In this document: positions 24,920 to 33,980 of the stretch, piece by piece
Numbering within the stretch: position 1 is the first letter of the stretch
How the letters are laid out: each line of letters opens with the position of its first letter
NCBI RefSeq assembly: GCF_030285625.1
Contig: NZ_CP127294.1
Coordinates: forward strand, 7,658,001 to 7,722,000
Reading direction: 5' to 3'
Source: Amycolatopsis sp. 2-15
Lineage (GTDB): Bacteria > Actinomycetota > Actinomycetes > Mycobacteriales > Pseudonocardiaceae
DNA length: 64,000 nucleotides
The notes under the pieces: generated by a model
Databases searched by the model: none
What the model was told of the DNA's origin: nothing
Seen by the model: only the letters and a program-made list of their open reading frames with translations
Translations under genes and position numbers: made by a program

Positions 24920-26440
24920 GTGATCGACGTCCGAACCCCGGCGCCGGAACGAGCTCGGGCGTTCCTGGACGACCGGAGACCCCCGACGCCCTGCCTCGTG
25001 ATCGACCTCGACGCGGTGCGGGAAAGCCACGACCGGCTGCGCGAGGCGCTGCCCGAAGCGCGGATGTACTACGCGGTGAAGGCGAACCCAGCACCGGAGA
25101 TCGTGCGATTGCTCGTCCGGGCCGACGCGGGCTTCGACGTCGCCGGCCGCGAGGAGATCGAGCTCTGCCTGGCCCAGGGCGCTCGCCCCGAGCTGATCTC
25201 GTACGGCAACACCGTGAAAAAGGCGCGCGACATCGCGTTCGCGTTCCGGGCCGGGGTTCGCCGGTTCACCTTCGACAGCGCCGAGGACCTCGCCAACCTC
25301 GCCGAGCACGCACCCGGGTCGACGGTGTCGTGCCGGGTGCTCGTGGACAGCTCCGGCTCGCAGACCCCGTTCGGCCAGAAGTTCGGCTGTGCCCCGGAGA
25401 TGGCAGTGGACCTGCTCACGCACGCCGCCGCCCTCGGGCTGGACCCGGAAGGCGTCGCGTTCCACGTCGGCTCCCAGCACCTCGACCCGCGGGCGTGGGA
25501 GGCCGGGATCGCCACCGCCGCGGGGGTCACGCGTGAGGTGGCGGCGCGCGGTATCACGTTGCGCGGCTTGAACATCGGCGGCGGGCTGCCGAGCCGGTAC
25601 ACGACCACTCCCCCGCCGCTCGCCGACTATGCGGCGGCCATCCGCGCGTCGATCGCCCGGCACTTCTCCGTGGCGCCAGACCTCGCGTTCGAGCCCGGCC
25701 GGGCGGTGGTGGCCGACGCCGGGCTGATCCGCAGCGAGGTCGTGCTGGTGTCGCGCAAGTCCGCGACCGACGAGAAGCGCTGGGTGTACCTGGACATCGG
25801 CCGGTACGGCGGGCTGGCCGAGACGGAGAACGAGGCCATCGCCTACCGCCTGGAGACCGCGTACGACGGAACTCCCGACGGCCCGGTCATCGTCGCCGGC
25901 CCCACGTGCGACGGCGACGACGTGCTCTACCAACGCACGCCGTACCGCCTGCCACTCGGGTTGACGGCCGGTGACCACGTCGACATCCTGAGCGCCGGCG
26001 CCTACACGCAGAGCTACTCGTCGGTGTCGTTCAACGGGTTCCCGCCGTTGAAGACGTACTTCGTCGGCGGAGAGCCCGAGGAGATCGGCGAGTTCGCCGG
26101 CCGGCACGTGCTCGCGGAGTTCTCGGGCGTGGCGGCCGAGCTGCTCGACGACGTCGAATTCCTGTGCGAGAGCTTGGAACGCGCGTTGCGCAAGGCCGGT
26201 GCGACCGTGCGCGAGGTGACGTCGACGCGATTCGACCCGCAGGGGGTGACCGTGGTCGCGTTGCTGTCGGAGTCGCACGCGTCGATCCACTCCTACCCCG
26301 AGCGCGGGTCGGTGTTCGTCGACGTGTTCACCTGCGGGCGCCGCGCGGACCCCGAACTGGCCGTGCAGCTGCTGCAGGACATGCTCGGCGCGACGGCGGC
26401 CCGGACCAGCACCATCCACAGAGGACAGGACACACGGTGA
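24920..26440 (+). CDS. fusion of PLP-dependent ornithine/lysine-type decarboxylase and S-adenosylmethionine decarboxylase (SpeD)
   Basis: A 506-residue protein from GTG 24920. Residues 1-385 are a fold-III (alanine-racemase-like) basic amino acid decarboxylase: MYYAVKANPAPE carries the PLP lysine, VAFHVGSQ and LNIGGGLPSRY bind phosphate, and GPTCDGDDVLY is the active-site Cys-Asp motif. Residues about 393-506 are a class I SpeD: the processing site ESHASIHSYPE gives the pyruvoyl-forming Ser, and VFVDVFTCG the catalytic Cys. One polypeptide could supply putrescine and decarboxylated AdoMet. Its stop overlaps the spermidine synthase start (GTGA). Confidence 0.92.
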   Translation: MIDVRTPAPERARAFLDDRRPPTPCLVIDLDAVRESHDRLREALPEARMYYAVKANPAPEIVRLLVRADAGFDVAGREEIELCLAQGARPELISYGNTVKKARDIAFAFRAGVRRFTFDSAEDLANLAEHAPGSTVSCRVLVDSSGSQTPFGQKFGCAPEMAVDLLTHAAALGLDPEGVAFHVGSQHLDPRAWEAGIATAAGVTREVAARGITLRGLNIGGGLPSRYTTTPPPLADYAAAIRASIARHFSVAPDLAFEPGRAVVADAGLIRSEVVLVSRKSATDEKRWVYLDIGRYGGLAETENEAIAYRLETAYDGTPDGPVIVAGPTCDGDDVLYQRTPYRLPLGLTAGDHVDILSAGAYTQSYSSVSFNGFPPLKTYFVGGEPEEIGEFAGRHVLAEFSGVAAELLDDVEFLCESLERALRKAGATVREVTSTRFDPQGVTVVALLSESHASIHSYPERGSVFVDVFTCGRRADPELAVQLLQDMLGATAARTSTIHRGQDTR

Positions 26441-27270
26441 ACATCACGGAACCGGTCGGCGCCGGCCTGACGCGGGTCTGGCAGGTCTCGGACGTGCTCG
26501 TCGACACCCGCACCGAGTACCAGCACTTGGTGATCGGCAAGACCGCGCAGGGCATCTCGTTGTTCTGCGACGACGAGCGGCAGAGCACCGAGCTGAGCCA
26601 GCTCGTCTACCACGAGGCCCTGCTCGTGCCCGCGCTGCTGCTGGCCGCCGAGGTGAACCGCGTGCTGGTCGTCGGGTCGAGCGAAGGCGTGGCGAGTCAG
26701 CTCGCGGTGCAGGCGGGGGCGTCGGTCGTCGACCACGTGGACATCGACGCCCAAGCGGTGCGGCTGTGCGCCCACCACCTGCCCTACGGCTACTCGGCCA
26801 AGGAACTGGCCGCCGCCGAGCGTGGCGACGGCGCGATCCGAGTGCACTACGCCGACGGCTGGGAGTTCATCCGCTCCGCGACCGAGAAGTACGACATCGT
26901 GGTGGTCGACCTGCCCGACGAGCAGGACGGCACCGACGCGCAGCACAACCGGTTGTACGGCACGGATTTCCTGCGGCTGTGCCGGAATCTGCTCACCCCC
27001 GGCGGGGTGGTGGCGTACCAGGGTGGCTGCCCGACGCTGTGGCGCAACTCGACGCTCGTGAAGTGCTGGCAGCGGTTCACGGAGACCTTCGCCGCACCGG
27101 TCTACTTCGGCTCGGACGAACACGAGTGGGCGTTCCTCTTCGGCACCGGGCTCGACGCGCCCGTGGACACCATGGTGCGCCGCTGGGCGAACCTGCCGTA
27201 CCGCCCGGAGACGATCGACGAGCCGACCCTGCGCGGAGCGACGGTGCCGCCACTCAGTCTCCGTCGCTGA
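26437..27270 (+). CDS. speE: spermidine synthase-like aminopropyltransferase
   Basis: A 277-residue protein with GTG start overlapping the decarboxylase stop by 4 bp. Family blocks include ISLFCDDERQSTELSQLVYHEAL, VNRVLVVGSSEGVASQL (AdoMet-type Gly-rich loop), VDIDAQAV and VVVDLPDEQDGTD. The usual G-G-G-(E/D)-G loop reads GSSEG. It would transfer aminopropyl groups from the SpeD product to the diamine, giving a two-gene polyamine pathway. It converges with the lyase gene, overlapping by 17 bp. Confidence 0.85.
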   Translation: MNITEPVGAGLTRVWQVSDVLVDTRTEYQHLVIGKTAQGISLFCDDERQSTELSQLVYHEALLVPALLLAAEVNRVLVVGSSEGVASQLAVQAGASVVDHVDIDAQAVRLCAHHLPYGYSAKELAAAERGDGAIRVHYADGWEFIRSATEKYDIVVVDLPDEQDGTDAQHNRLYGTDFLRLCRNLLTPGGVVAYQGGCPTLWRNSTLVKCWQRFTETFAAPVYFGSDEHEWAFLFGTGLDAPVDTMVRRWANLPYRPETIDEPTLRGATVPPLSLRR

Positions 27271-28081
27271 TCGGCTGGTGCTCCCCCGCCCGCGCGAGGA
27301 GGCGCTGGGCGCGCAGGACCACCGGCCGGTCGATCATCTGTCCCTCGTGGACGGACACGGAACCGTCGCCCGCGGCGGCGAGGATCGCCCGGGCCCAGCG
27401 AACGTCCTCTTCGGACGGAGAGAAACCCTGGTGCACCGCGGCGATCTGACGCGGGTGCAGGCACAGCTTCGCGGAGAACCCGAGGGTCACCGCCTCCGCC
27501 AGATCCGCGTCGAGGATCGCACTGTCGTCGAGCGCGGTCGTCACCCCGTCGATCGGGGCCGGGCAGCCAGTAGCCGCGGCGGCCAGGACCACCGCGGAGC
27601 GGGCGTAGCGCAGCGCGGTGTGCGAGGCGTGGTCGACGCCAAGCTGCGCGGCGAGGTCGACGCTGCCGAAGGCGGCCCGGACCACACCGGGCACGGCGCA
27701 GACCGCCGCCGCGCCGACGATCCCGGCCGCCGATTCGAGCAGCGGGATCAGCGCGGTGCCCGCTGGGAGCGAGCGCGCGACCTCGGTGAGCCCGGGGGCG
27801 TCCTCGGCTTTGGGGACCATCACGGCCGCCGCACCGACCGCGGCGATGTCGGCTTCGAACCACGGCGTGCCCGGCGCGTTGATCCGCACGACGGCCGGGT
27901 GACCGGCCGCCAGCCAGTCGCGCACGTGGCCCCGGGCCGTGGCCTTGTGGCCGGCGCCGACGGCGTCCTCCAGGTCCAGCACCACGACGTCGGCGCCACT
28001 GGCCTCGGCCTTGGCGAAGCGGTCCGGGCGGTGCCCCGGCACGAACAGGAACGACCGCGCGGTCGCGAGGCGCTCGTTCAC
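27254..28081 (-). CDS. HpcH/HpaI-family CoA-ester lyase (citramalyl/malyl-CoA lyase-like, CitE type)
   Basis: A 275-residue TIM-barrel lyase with GTG start at 28079-28081. CitE features are visible: SFLFVPGHRPDRF, VVVLDLEDAVG (Mg2+ Glu-Asp), VRINAPGTPWFEAD, VMVPKAED, ALIPLLESAAGI and AAFGSVDLAAQLG. Together with the preceding MaoC and acyl-CoA dehydrogenase genes it resembles the mycobacterial Rv2498c-Rv2500c unit, where the lyase acts on hydroxyacyl-CoA such as citramalyl-CoA. Coupled to the MaoC gene by a 4-bp overlap. Confidence 0.88.
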   Translation of the reverse strand: MNERLATARSFLFVPGHRPDRFAKAEASGADVVVLDLEDAVGAGHKATARGHVRDWLAAGHPAVVRINAPGTPWFEADIAAVGAAAVMVPKAEDAPGLTEVARSLPAGTALIPLLESAAGIVGAAAVCAVPGVVRAAFGSVDLAAQLGVDHASHTALRYARSAVVLAAAATGCPAPIDGVTTALDDSAILDADLAEAVTLGFSAKLCLHPRQIAAVHQGFSPSEEDVRWARAILAAAGDGSVSVHEGQMIDRPVVLRAQRLLARAGEHQPISDGD

Positions 28082-28869
28082 GGCGAGGTCCGCAACGTGC
28101 CGGTCGCGGTCTGCCGGCCGAACACGTCCCGCACGGACGTGGCCCCGGAGTCCGCCCGGACGATCAGGCCCTGGTGGTCGAACAGCGGGGCGACCAGCCG
28201 GTAGTCGAAGACCGCGTCGCCGTGGCCGCCGCGCGCCCGGGCCGCCTCGGCCATGGCGAGCACCTGCAGTGGCCCGTGCGTCAGCAGGCCGGGATAGCCC
28301 TCGACGTCGCGGGCGTAGTCGCGGTCGTAGTGGATGCGGTGGGCATTGAACGTCAAGGCCGAGAAGCGGAACAGCAAGGTCGGCGTGACGTCGATCGACC
28401 ACTCGTCCTGCGCGGCCGGCACGACCGGGCCGTCCGCGGTCGTCGTCGGACCGCCGAGCGGCCGGTAGACGATGTCCTGTTCCTCGTCGACCACGACCTG
28501 GCCGCCCTGCACGATCTGGTGGCCCACGACGACGAACGTCAACGGGCCGGACCGCCCCCGCTTGTCCTGTGTGGACACTACGGAAGAGCGCCGGGTCGCG
28601 GGCTCGCCGCAGCGCAACACGCCCCGCGTGCGGACGCGGCCGCCCGCCCACATGCGGCGCCGGCCCGGGGCCGGTGGGGCGACGACCGTGTTGCGGACCG
28701 GGTGCCCATCGAGCCCCAGATCAGCCTGGGCCGGGTGGTCCAGCAGGTAGAGCCAGTGCCACAGGAAGGGAAGTCCCGCGCCGCCGGCCAGATCGGGCAC
28801 GGGGACGTCCAGCAGCGCGCCCAGGGCCTCGGCCGGCCCGGGCACCAGGAGTTCGGTTCGCTCGGTCAT
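28078..28869 (-). CDS. MaoC/FAS1-type dehydratase (mesaconyl- or itaconyl-CoA hydratase-like)
   Basis: A 263-residue double hot-dog protein. The C-terminal half has the R-hydratase signature FNAHRIHYDRDYARDVEGYP followed by GLLTHGPLQ. The N-terminal half keeps the hot-dog fold (LPFLWHWLYLLDHPAQADLG). Length and layout match mesaconyl-C4-CoA hydratases. In the operon it would hydrate an unsaturated C4-C6 acyl-CoA between the dehydrogenase and the lyase. Confidence 0.85.
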   Translation of the reverse strand: MTERTELLVPGPAEALGALLDVPVPDLAGGAGLPFLWHWLYLLDHPAQADLGLDGHPVRNTVVAPPAPGRRRMWAGGRVRTRGVLRCGEPATRRSSVVSTQDKRGRSGPLTFVVVGHQIVQGGQVVVDEEQDIVYRPLGGPTTTADGPVVPAAQDEWSIDVTPTLLFRFSALTFNAHRIHYDRDYARDVEGYPGLLTHGPLQVLAMAEAARARGGHGDAVFDYRLVAPLFDHQGLIVRADSGATSVRDVFGRQTATGTLRTSP

Positions 28870-28870
28870 C

Positions 28871-30031
28871 TCACCTCGACTGGATCCGGTGCCGCGCGAC
28901 GAGCTGGCGGGCGATCACCGTCCGCTGGATCTCGTTGGTACCTTCGCCGACGATCATCAGCGGCGCGTCACGGAAGTAGCGCTCGACGTCGAACTCCGTC
29001 GAGTAACCGTAGCCGCCGTGGATGCGCACGGCGTTGAGCGCGACCTCCATGGCCGTCTCCGACGCGAACAGCTTCGCCATCCCCGCTTCCAGGTCGGCGC
29101 GCTCCCCCGAGTCGTAGCGGCGGGCGGCGAAGTGCACGAGCTGGCGCGCCGCTTCCAGCTTGGTGGCCATGTCGGCGAGGTAGTTGCCGATGGATTGGTG
29201 CTGCCAGATCGGCCGGCCGAAGGTTTCGCGCTCCTGCGCGTACCGCAGCGAATCCTCCAGCGCCGCGCGGCCGACGCCGAGCGCCCGGCAGGCGACCTGG
29301 ATGCGGCCGATCTCCAGCCCTCGCATCATCTGCGAGAAACCGGCGCCTTCGGTGCCGCCCAGCAGCCGGGACGCCGGCACGCGGAAGTCGTCGAACGTCA
29401 GCTCGCAGCTCTCCACACCCTTGTAACCGAGCTTGGGCAGATCACGCGACACGTGGAACCCGGCACCGGGCTCGGCCAGCAGGATACTGATGCCGCGGTG
29501 CGCCGGCTCGGCGGCGGGGTCGGTTTTGCACAGCAACGCGACAAGGCCGGACTTGCGCGCGTTGGTGATCCACGTCTTCGAGCCGTTGACGACGTACTCG
29601 TCGCCGGCGCGGCGCGCAGTCGTGCGCAGAGCCTGCAGGTCGGAGCCGCCGCCGGGTTCGGTGAGCGCCATGGTGGCGCGCAGCTCGCCGGTGGCCATCC
29701 GGGGCAGGTAGGCGTCCTGCTGCTCGCGCGTGCCGTAGGCGACGAGCAGCTTCGCCACCACGGTGTGGCCGCCCATCGCGCCCGCGAGGCTCATCCAGCC
29801 GCGGGCCAGCTCTTCGGTGATCGCCGCGTAGCACCGGGCGGAGACCTGCGCCTCGCCCCAAGGCTCGGGGATCGCGAGGCCGAACACGCCCATCGCCTTC
29901 ATCTGCTCGATGAGCCGCTCGGGGTAGGTGTCGGCGTGCTCCAGCTCCTGGGCGACGGGCCGGACCTCGTTGTGGACGAACTCCGCCACCACCGCGACGA
30001 TCGCGGCTTCGTCCTCTGCCAGCCCGTCCAT
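28871..30031 (-). CDS. acyl-CoA dehydrogenase
   Basis: A 386-residue FAD enzyme; ATG 30029-30031 was chosen because the region upstream lacks the family's N-terminal pattern and there is a divergent regulator nearby. Signatures: ATMALTEPGGGSDLQALRTTA (FAD/substrate loop), a mid-domain beta segment, GRPIWQHQSIGNYLADMATK, and RIHGGYGYSTEFDVERYFRD with MIVGEGTNEIQR; the catalytic Glu is in EGTNEIQ. First gene of a three-gene acyl-CoA degradation unit, divergent from a LysR gene. Confidence 0.92.
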   Translation of the reverse strand: MDGLAEDEAAIVAVVAEFVHNEVRPVAQELEHADTYPERLIEQMKAMGVFGLAIPEPWGEAQVSARCYAAITEELARGWMSLAGAMGGHTVVAKLLVAYGTREQQDAYLPRMATGELRATMALTEPGGGSDLQALRTTARRAGDEYVVNGSKTWITNARKSGLVALLCKTDPAAEPAHRGISILLAEPGAGFHVSRDLPKLGYKGVESCELTFDDFRVPASRLLGGTEGAGFSQMMRGLEIGRIQVACRALGVGRAALEDSLRYAQERETFGRPIWQHQSIGNYLADMATKLEAARQLVHFAARRYDSGERADLEAGMAKLFASETAMEVALNAVRIHGGYGYSTEFDVERYFRDAPLMIVGEGTNEIQRTVIARQLVARHRIQSR

Positions 30032-30117
30032 CGGACTATCATCGAACAGAATATCCGCAGGACGGAAATAGCAGTTCGTGATGCCACCATCTGTGGCCGG
30101 CATGCCCGGGGAGCGCC

Positions 30118-31053
30118 GTGGACCTCAAGCAGCTCAAAGCCCTCGTCACCGTGGCCGAGGTCGGCAGCGTGACGCGGGCCGCGGAGCTGCTGCACCTGGT
30201 CCAGCCGGCCGTGACCCGGCAGATCCGGACGCTGGAACACGAGCTCGGCACCACGCTGTTCGAGCGCACGCGCCAGGGCATGCGGCCCACCGAGGCCGGA
30301 GCGCGCCTCGTCGAGCGGGCCCGGCGGGCGCTCACCGAGCTCGACCGGGCGCGCGCGGAACTGGCGCCGGCGGGCGGGACCGTGACCGGCATCGTCACGG
30401 TGGGCCTGCTCGAGAGCGCCGCGGAGCTGCTGGCGGAGCCCTTGGTGTCGACGGTGCTGCGCGAGCACCCGGGCATCGAGCTGCGCGTGCTGGCCGCCTA
30501 CTCCGGGCACCTGCAGCAGTGGCTCGACGACGGTGACCTCGACCTGAGCCTGTTGTACAACCTGACCAGCACGCCGTCGTTGAACGTCACCCCGGTGGCC
30601 CGCGAGCAGCTGTGGGCCGTGGCGCCGGCCGCAGCCGGGCTCCGCCCGGACCGGCCCGTGCCGCTCGCCGTCGCGGCCGAGCACCCACTCGTCATGCCGG
30701 CGCCCGGGCACGGTCTGCACACGCTGATCACGACCACGGCGTCGCGGGCGGAGGTCGAGCTCGACGTCGCGATCCAGACGAATTCGATGCCGCTGCAGAA
30801 GCAGCTCGTGCGGGCCGGGCACGGCTGGACGATCCTGCCCGCCGTCGGCATCGCCGGCGATCTGGACGCGGGAACGCTGAGTGCGGCGCCGCTGTGCACG
30901 CCCGAGGTGTGGCGGTCGGTCGTGCTGGGCGTGCCGCGCAGCGGGCGCACGTCAGCGGCGGTGGAGGTGGTCGCGCGGGAGCTGATGGAGCAGGTGCGGG
31001 CGGCTGTCCACAGTGGCCGGTGGCCGTCGGCTCGGCTGCCGGAGGGGCGGTGA
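30118..31053 (+). CDS. LysR-family transcriptional regulator
   Basis: A 311-residue regulator with GTG start. N-terminal helix-turn-helix LKALVTVAEVGSVTRAAELL continues with VQPAVTRQIRTLEHELGTTLFERT. The C-terminal part is the periplasmic-binding-like effector domain. It diverges from the acyl-CoA dehydrogenase operon with an 86-bp intergenic region, so it very probably controls that operon, perhaps sensing an acyl-CoA or the parent acid. Confidence 0.92.
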   Translation: MDLKQLKALVTVAEVGSVTRAAELLHLVQPAVTRQIRTLEHELGTTLFERTRQGMRPTEAGARLVERARRALTELDRARAELAPAGGTVTGIVTVGLLESAAELLAEPLVSTVLREHPGIELRVLAAYSGHLQQWLDDGDLDLSLLYNLTSTPSLNVTPVAREQLWAVAPAAAGLRPDRPVPLAVAAEHPLVMPAPGHGLHTLITTTASRAEVELDVAIQTNSMPLQKQLVRAGHGWTILPAVGIAGDLDAGTLSAAPLCTPEVWRSVVLGVPRSGRTSAAVEVVARELMEQVRAAVHSGRWPSARLPEGR

Positions 31054-31159
31054 GCAGCCGGTGCGCTCTCGGCGACGTGGTCCAGGAGTGCGTAAGGGTC
31101 CTCTGGTATCTCCTTGACCCCTCGGTCCGACAATCTTGACACTATTTTGCGATGGATTC

Positions 31160-31412
31160 GCCTGTTCGCGCGGATGGCGTTGGGCGGGTCGGCCACGACA
31201 GCGGCAGCCTGATCCTTGCCGAGGAGGCTGCACGGGTCCGAGTCGAACCCGGCCAGGTCGACTGGTCGGTCGACCTGGGCGAGCGGCAGTGGCGCACCGG
31301 TTTGCGCCGCAGCCGGCGGCTGGAAGAGAACTCGTTTCGGTGTTGACGGCCCGCACCCATCGAGCAGGCCTGCCGCAATAACCACGAGCCCGAACGACGC
31401 CAGTGCCCTCAT
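31160..31412 (-). pseudogene. 5' fragment of a DUF3558-like lipoprotein
   Basis: From ATG 31410-31412 a signal with lipobox LLDGCG leads into a DUF3558-like start (VDLAGFDSDPCSLLGKDQAA). After about residue 80 the sequence (IRANRRIHRKIVSRL) no longer resembles the family, and the frame runs on through the antisense of the LysR gene. The C-terminal two thirds are missing. DUF3558 lipoproteins are typical of Pseudonocardiaceae and relatives. Confidence 0.6.
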
Positions 31413-31508
31413 CCCGGGGTCGCCGGCGGCTCGATGCGCCACTGCTTCCCGTCGTCCATTCCGGAGTGCCGGGCAGCTCGCATCCCGCTCCCCCTCCGAG
31501 GGCCGAGA

Positions 31509-31730
31509 TCAGACTTGGGCGAGCTTCCGCCCCGAAGCAACCACCTGCGCCGCACCGCATCGGGCGCACATCACCGCGCGCCGAGCCCGGCTGGCGACCA
31601 GGACGCCAGGCGCCGAAGCCTCGAACTCCTCGACCACCGCGTGGGACCGGCACGTGGCGCCTCCACAGTGGACACAGCAGCCGATCGCCGGGGCGGTCGC
31701 GTCGTTTTCGGTGCAGTCGATACAGATCAC
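31509..31730 (-). CDS. small DUF2180-like zinc-binding protein
   Basis: A 73-residue protein; GTG 31728-31730 has GGAGAA at proper distance. Cysteine/histidine pairs CIDC, CCVHC and CRSHAV, then CARC, form two probable zinc knuckles. DUF2180 proteins look like this. Function unknown. The longer upstream reading frame starts without a ribosome-binding site and is not favoured. Confidence 0.65.
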   Translation of the reverse strand: MICIDCTENDATAPAIGCCVHCGGATCRSHAVVEEFEASAPGVLVASRARRAVMCARCGAAQVVASGRKLAQV

Positions 31731-31880
31731 AGCGGTTTCTCCGGTCCAGAGTGGTGCCACGGGGCGGCCCGGCCGGTCTCGACATCCGAGGGCAGGGGGC
31801 GGAGGTTCACTCCCGTGGTGAGGTGCCTTCAGCCTCGCGCCTAAATTTGATCCAGCCAAGAAAAGGCGGGTTGTCCTCCG

Positions 31881-32747
31881 TCACAGCAGATTCGCGACGA
31901 CGTCGGGCAGCAGGCGGAGGAACGCGCGCACCGCCGCGCTCTCGTAGGCGCCGGCGCGGCGGAGCAGGACGACGGTCCGCGCGGGAAAGCCGGGGTCGAG
32001 CGGGATTGTCGTGAGGTCGGGGTGGTCGTGGGCCAGGACGTCGGGCAGAACCGTCGCGACCGGGGTCCGCCGCACGATTTCCAGCAGTGCCTGGATCGAG
32101 TGGGCTTCCACGGTGATCCGCGGATTGATGCCGTGCTGCGCGAAGTACGCGTCGATGTGGGTGCGGGTGACGAAGTCGCGGGTGAGCAGCGCGAGTTCCC
32201 GGTCTTCGACCGCGGCGGCCGTGACCGCGCGGCCGCGAACCAGGCTCAGCGTCTCCTCGAACAGCGCGGTGGCACCGATGCCCGGGGTCGCGCTGTCGCC
32301 GAACCCGATGCCTGCGTCGAGGTCGTCGGCGAGCACGCGGGCCTCGATCTCGTCCTGCGCGCGCTCTTCGATCGTGAGGGTCACGCCCGGGTGACGCGTG
32401 CGCAGCTCGGCCGCCAGCGGGCCGACGAGGTAGCTGGTGAACGTCGGCGTCGTCGCCAGGCGCAGGTGGCCGCGGGAGAGGTCCTGCACGTCGTGCACGG
32501 CGCGTTCGCCGGAGTCCAGGTCGCGCAACGCCGCCCGGACGTGGCGCACGTAGGCCTCGCCGGCGTCGGTGGGCCGCACCGCGCGGCCGGTGCGGTCCAG
32601 CAGCTGCACCCCCAGCGTACGTTCGAGCTGCTTGATCTGCTGCGACAACGTCGGCTGCGAGACGTGCAGCTCCTCGGCGGCGCGGGTGAAACTGCCGCAC
32701 TCGACCACGGCGAGCAGGTAGCGCAGGTGACGCAGTTCCGGTGCCAT
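31881..32747 (-). CDS. CynR-like LysR-family regulator
   Basis: A 288-residue LysR protein starting ATG 32745-32747. Helix-turn-helix LLAVVECGSFTRAAEELH continues with VSQPTLSQQIKQLERTLGVQLLDRT; the C-terminal half is an effector domain (LRLATTPTFTSYLVGPLAAE). Divergent transcription from carbonic anhydrase-cyanase genes matches the cynR-cynTS layout, so cyanate is the likely inducer. Confidence 0.88.
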   Translation of the reverse strand: MAPELRHLRYLLAVVECGSFTRAAEELHVSQPTLSQQIKQLERTLGVQLLDRTGRAVRPTDAGEAYVRHVRAALRDLDSGERAVHDVQDLSRGHLRLATTPTFTSYLVGPLAAELRTRHPGVTLTIEERAQDEIEARVLADDLDAGIGFGDSATPGIGATALFEETLSLVRGRAVTAAAVEDRELALLTRDFVTRTHIDAYFAQHGINPRITVEAHSIQALLEIVRRTPVATVLPDVLAHDHPDLTTIPLDPGFPARTVVLLRRAGAYESAAVRAFLRLLPDVVANLL

Positions 32748-32756
32748 GAAACCGAG

Positions 32757-32805
32757 TATAGGTGCGAGCAATAGGACTCATCGGATCTGCGACTTGGCGC
32801 CTATA
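32757..32805. promoter_or_regulatory. candidate CynR operator
   Basis: TATAGGTGC at 32757-32765 and GCGCCTATA at 32797-32805 form an 8-of-9 dyad across the 114-bp divergent promoter region. A second AATAGG lies between them. LysR regulators typically bind extended dyads of this size next to their own gene. Confidence 0.45.
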
Positions 32806-32861
32806 CAGCCACGTCAGGCATCGTGAAAGGAGCGAAGCAGCCCACCACGGAGGTGATTCGA

Positions 32862-33431
32862 ATGCAGGACACGACCGAAGGCGTCCGGCACTTTCAGCAG
32901 GACGTCTACCCGCGCAAAGCGCGATTGTTCGAGCACCTGGCCACCCACCACGAGCCGGGCACGCTGTTCATCGGCTGTTCCGACGCGCGGGTCGTGCCGG
33001 AGCTCATCACCAGCAGCGAGCCCGGTGAGCTGTTCGTGATCCGCACCGCCGGCAACCTGGTCCCCGCCTACCACCCCGGCGCGGACCCGGTCACCGCCAG
33101 CATCGAGTACGCCGTCGCCGCCCTGGGCGTCACCGACGTCATCGTCTGCGGGCACAGCGCCTGCGGGGCGATGACGGCCCTGGCCGAGAACCACGACCTC
33201 TCGGCCACCCCCGCCGTCGCCGGCTGGCTCGAACAGGCCGATGCCTCCCAGGCCCGGGTGAAAACCCCGGGCGACGTAGCGGAACTGGTGCGCCAGAACG
33301 TGCTCGCCCAGCTGGCCACGCTGGCGACCCACCCCTCGGTCGCCCGCGGCCTCGCCACGCGGACGCTCAGTCTCCACGGCTGGGTCTTCGACATCGCCAC
33401 CGGCCGCGTCGACGTCCTCGACGCGGCCTGA
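32862..33431 (+). CDS. cynT: beta-class carbonic anhydrase (CynT type)
   Basis: A 189-residue enzyme from ATG 32862 with a perfect GGAGGT ribosome-binding site. Zinc ligands and dyad are seen in [13 protein letters not shown] (Cys, Asp-Arg) and [12 protein letters not shown] (His, Cys). In cyn operons carbonic anhydrase supplies bicarbonate so that cyanase is not starved as CO2 escapes. It is 29 bp upstream of cynS. Confidence 0.95.
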   Translation: MQDTTEGVRHFQQDVYPRKARLFEHLATHHEPGTLFIGCSDARVVPELITSSEPGELFVIRTAGNLVPAYHPGADPVTASIEYAVAALGVTDVIVCGHSACGAMTALAENHDLSATPAVAGWLEQADASQARVKTPGDVAELVRQNVLAQLATLATHPSVARGLATRTLSLHGWVFDIATGRVDVLDAA

Positions 33432-33460
33432 AACCCCACCACGGAAAGGAAACCCGTCCC

Positions 33461-33931
33461 ATGCTGCACACCCAGCTCGACCCGACCGCCCGCGAAGCCC
33501 TCGCCGTCGCCGCGGTCGAGGCCAAGACCCGCAAGGACCTGTCCTGGCAGCAGATCGCCGACGCCGCCGGGCTTTCGGTCGCCTTCGTCACTGCCGCCGT
33601 GCTCGGCCAGCACCCCCTGCCCGAGCCGTCGGCCCGGGCGGTCGCCGAACTGCTGGACCTCGACGCCGACGCCGTGACTCTCCTGCAAGCCGTGCCCACC
33701 CGCGGCTCGATCCCCGGCGGCGTGCCCACCGACCCGACGATCTACCGCTTCTACGAGATGATCCAGGTCTACGGCACCACCCTCAAAGCCCTCGTCCACG
33801 AACAGTTCGGCGACGGCATCATCAGCGCGATCAACTTCAAGCTCGACGTGCGCAAGGAAGCCGACCCCGAGGGCGGCGAGCGGGCCGTGATCACGCTCAA
33901 CGGCAAGTACCTGCCGACCAAGCCGTTCTGA
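33461..33931 (+). CDS. cynS: cyanase (cyanate hydratase)
   Basis: A 156-residue protein with the catalytic triad at the classical positions: Arg96 and Glu99 in IYRFYEMIQ and Ser122 in [12 protein letters not shown]. The N-terminal domain is helical and HTH-like ([20 protein letters not shown]). It decomposes cyanate with bicarbonate to ammonia and CO2. Confidence 0.97.
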   Translation: MLHTQLDPTAREALAVAAVEAKTRKDLSWQQIADAAGLSVAFVTAAVLGQHPLPEPSARAVAELLDLDADAVTLLQAVPTRGSIPGGVPTDPTIYRFYEMIQVYGTTLKALVHEQFGDGIISAINFKLDVRKEADPEGGERAVITLNGKYLPTKPF

Positions 33932-33980
33932 CCCGTCCGATGTAGACGATCCCGCTCCGCGTCGCTCCGAGGAAGGCCTG

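Noticed and set aside
24905..26419. A 504-residue minus-strand reading frame
   Set aside because: Mirror of the decarboxylase fusion gene.
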